Shown here piece by piece: positions 6,083 to 6,097 of a DNA stretch of 6,097 nucleotides; within the stretch, counting starts at the first letter, position 1, and the number at the start of each line of letters is the position of its first letter. A program made the translations under genes and the position numbers. Under the pieces are notes generated by a model. That model was given only the letters and a program-made list of their open reading frames with translations, did no database searches and had not been told where the DNA came from. Source of the DNA: Mariprofundaceae bacterium (GTDB lineage Bacteria > Pseudomonadota > Zetaproteobacteria > Mariprofundales > Mariprofundaceae); the NCBI GenBank assembly GCA_013139875.1, contig WSZY01000240.1:1-6097 (forward strand), written 5' to 3'.

Positions 6083-6097
6083 TTACGGGCTCATACA

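Overview
This window looks like chromosomal DNA of a proteobacterium, most likely a gammaproteobacterium, with roughly balanced base composition. The evidence is the heavy-metal RND pump tail, the ADGAH-type glutamate racemase, a SPOR-domain membrane protein, a DUF3047 exported protein and a class II HemL. Genus and species cannot be named from the sequence alone, and there is no rRNA or tRNA to anchor taxonomy.

Layout, left to right. Positions 1-743 hold the last quarter of a CzcA/CusA-type heavy-metal efflux pump gene, cut by the window edge. After it, on the same strand, come a doubtful small ORF (756-932) with a good ribosome binding site and a 61-residue very basic conserved protein starting at a TTG (980-1165). 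Two minus-strand genes converge on this block: a Dabb-family small protein (1208-1510) and, 32 bp upstream of it, glutamate racemase murI (1543-2337, TTG start). A 139-bp divergent spacer with an overlapping palindrome separates murI from a plus-strand gene (2477-3802). That gene encodes a bitopic protein with a long, strongly acidic N-terminal tail, one membrane helix, a coiled coil and a C-terminal SPOR domain. Next are an exported DUF3047 protein (3916-4620) and hemL (4715-6019), which makes 5-aminolevulinate for tetrapyrroles. The right end holds two hairpins downstream of hemL.

How the genes relate: murI supplies D-glutamate for peptidoglycan and the divergent gene probably encodes a peptidoglycan-binding (SPOR) envelope protein, so the 2.3-3.8 kb part has a cell-wall theme. 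hemL is a housekeeping tetrapyrrole gene. The left block is metal efflux. No complete new multi-gene system is evident. The least explained items are the acidic tail with recurring hydrophobic-acidic motifs on the SPOR protein, the possibly decayed region 744-980, and the palindrome in the murI divergent promoter region. No CRISPR array, insertion sequence, tRNA or rRNA was seen. No gene-free stretch exceeds 300 bases; the longest doubtful stretch is 744-979, and it is described in the feature list.
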